From the NCBI GenBank assembly GCA_023413605.1, contig JAEZPL010000553.1, forward strand, positions 1 through 5,517: 5,517 nt of DNA, written 5' to 3'. Origin of the DNA: Pseudomonadota bacterium. Lineage in GTDB: Bacteria > Pseudomonadota > Alphaproteobacteria > Azospirillales > Azospirillaceae. Position 1 is the first letter of the stretch, and each line of letters opens with the position of its first letter. The notes under the pieces are model-generated. The model was not told the DNA's origin, did not search any database, and saw only the letters and a program-made list of their open reading frames with translations. Below are positions 4,197 through 5,517 of this stretch, piece by piece. The position numbers and the translations under genes were made by a program.

Positions 4197-5471
4197 ATGG
4201 CCAAGGCACTCGAAGGCGTCAAGATTCTCGACTTCACCCATGTCCAATCGGGCCCCACCTGCACGCAGCTGCTGGCCTGGTTCGGGGCCGACGTGATCAA
4301 GGTTGAACGGCCGGGCGAGGGCGACATCACGCGCGGTCAGCTGCGCGACGTCCCGGACGCCGACAGCCTGTATTTCACGATGTTGAACCACAACAAGCGA
4401 TCCATCACGCTCGACACCAAGAACCCGTCCGGCAAGGCGGTTCTGGAAGAACTGGTGCGCATCTGCGACGTGATGGTGGAGAACTTCGCCCCCGGCGTGC
4501 TCGACCGCATGGGCCTGACGTGGGAACGCATCCAGGAACTGAACCCCCGGATCATCGTGGCCTCGGTCAAGGGCTTCGGCCCCGGCCCCTATGAGGATTG
4601 CAAGGTTTACGAGAACGTCGCCCAGTGCGCGGGCGGCGCGGCCTCCACCACCGGCTTCGACGACGGCCCGCCGCTGGTCACCGGCGCCCAGATCGGCGAC
4701 AGCGGCACCGGCCTGCACCTGGCGCTCGGCATCGTGACGGCGCTGTACCAGCGCACCCACACCGGCCGTGGCCAGCGCGTTCTGGCGGCCATGCAGGACG
4801 CCGTGCTGAACCTGTGCCGCGTGAAGCTGCGCGACCAGCAGCGCCTCGCCCACGGCCCGCTGAAGGAATACCCGCAGTATCCGGACGGCGAGTTCGGCGA
4901 CACCGTGCCGCGCGCCGGCAACGCCTCGGGCGGCGGCCAGCCGGGCTGGATCCTGAAGTGCAAGGGCTGGGAGACGGATCACAACGCCTACATCTACTTC
5001 ATCACCCAGGCGCCGGTCTGGGGCAAGATTTGCGAGGTGATCGGCAAGCCCGACTGGGCGACCGATCCCAACTACGCCACGCCCGCCGCCCGGTTGCCGC
5101 GCCTGAAGGAGATCTTCGCGACGATCGAGGAATGGACCATGACCAAGACGAAGTTCGAGGCCATGGAGATCCTCAACAAGTACGACATCCCCTGCGGTCC
5201 TATCCTGTCGATGAAGGAACTGGCGGAGGATCAGTCGCTGCGGGAGACCGGCACCGTCGTGGAGGTCGATCATCCGAAGCGCGGCAAGTACCTGTCGGTC
5301 GGCAACCCGATCAAGCTGTCGGACAGCCCCACGGAGGTGACGCGGTCGCCGCTGCTGGGCGAGCACACCGACGAGATCCTGCAGCAGGTGCTGGGCTTCG
5401 ACCCGCAGCGGGTCGCCGAACTGCGCGACAGCGGCGCGCTCGGTCCCGTCCAGCGGCTGGCCGCCGAGTAA
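4197..5471 (+). CDS. frc: Formyl-CoA:oxalate CoA-transferase (class III CoA-transferase)
   Basis: A 424-residue cytoplasmic enzyme moving CoA from formyl-CoA to oxalate, giving formate and the oxalyl-CoA used by Oxc. Class III (CaiB/BaiF) transferases form interlocked dimers; the sequence is collinear with the family throughout. Visible signatures are DFTHVQSGP with Gln17, SLYFTMLNHNKRSI, VENFAPG, KVYENVAQCAGGAASTTGF, the catalytic Asp168 in GAQIGDSGTG (Asp169 in the Oxalobacter enzyme), MQDAVLNLCRVKLRDQQR, the glycine loop GNASGGGQPG (241-250) and SPLLGEHTDEIL. Gln48 and a short loop before VPR (EYPQYPDGEFGDT) match the E. coli YfdW type rather than the Oxalobacter enzyme, which I recall has Trp48 and a longer loop. 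Ser244 stands where the glycine loop normally has Gly. GGGAGGG lies just upstream of the ATG (GGAGG, 5-base spacing). The order oxc then frc is the reverse of yfdW-yfdU in E. coli. It is likely cotranscribed with oxc across 107 bases. Confidence 0.96.
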   Translation: MAKALEGVKILDFTHVQSGPTCTQLLAWFGADVIKVERPGEGDITRGQLRDVPDADSLYFTMLNHNKRSITLDTKNPSGKAVLEELVRICDVMVENFAPGVLDRMGLTWERIQELNPRIIVASVKGFGPGPYEDCKVYENVAQCAGGAASTTGFDDGPPLVTGAQIGDSGTGLHLALGIVTALYQRTHTGRGQRVLAAMQDAVLNLCRVKLRDQQRLAHGPLKEYPQYPDGEFGDTVPRAGNASGGGQPGWILKCKGWETDHNAYIYFITQAPVWGKICEVIGKPDWATDPNYATPAARLPRLKEIFATIEEWTMTKTKFEAMEILNKYDIPCGPILSMKELAEDQSLRETGTVVEVDHPKRGKYLSVGNPIKLSDSPTEVTRSPLLGEHTDEILQQVLGFDPQRVAELRDSGALGPVQRLAAE

Positions 5472-5517
5472 GACGAGCAAGGAAACCCGCCACTCCCGCC
5501 CGCATCGTCTCCCGCCC

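Noticed and set aside
5472..5517. Start of a further gene after frc
   Set aside because: Only 46 bases remain, with no start codon behind a ribosome site and no hairpin.

Overview
The window is GC-rich DNA with strong G/C bias at third codon positions, from a proteobacterium. A Rhodospirillales / Azospirillum-like alphaproteobacterium is my best guess, based on codon style, protein sequences and a CCCTCCCCCGC-type palindromic element. No marker gene fixes the genus.

Layout: (1) 1-186 is the 3' end of pntB (proton-translocating transhydrogenase beta subunit), followed by a strong, apparently bidirectional terminator (208-243), a tandem 11-mer and a GC-rich palindromic element (301-325). (2) 335-1039, minus strand, encodes a 234-residue CBS-CBS-BON protein convergent with pntB. 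(3) 1040-1587 is a 548-base divergent intergenic region of lower GC. It holds four near-identical copies of the 10-mer CGGTATACCA, a fifth degenerate copy, and an intrinsic terminator on the minus strand. (4) 1588-5471, plus strand, is an oxalate-catabolism module: a GntR/FCD regulator, oxc (oxalyl-CoA decarboxylase) and frc (formyl-CoA:oxalate CoA-transferase). The last 46 bases hold nothing I can identify.

The two enzymes form a cycle. Frc moves CoA from formyl-CoA to oxalate, giving oxalyl-CoA and formate; Oxc decarboxylates oxalyl-CoA to formyl-CoA and CO2, which returns to Frc. The net result is oxalate + H+ to formate + CO2. The FCD-type regulator next door probably controls the module. 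GGTATACC-centred palindromes are the class of operator known for other FCD GntR proteins (UxuR/ExuR, and the GGTATA boxes of NanR), so the repeats upstream are its most likely binding sites. Because two of them lie in the 5' region of the divergent CBS-BON gene, that gene may be in the same regulon.

The enzymes belong to known families and I see no wholly new system. The parts most worth a second look are the operator array, the minus-strand terminator inside the intergenic region (possible small RNA or leader attenuator), and active-site differences in Oxc and Frc compared with the Oxalobacter enzymes.
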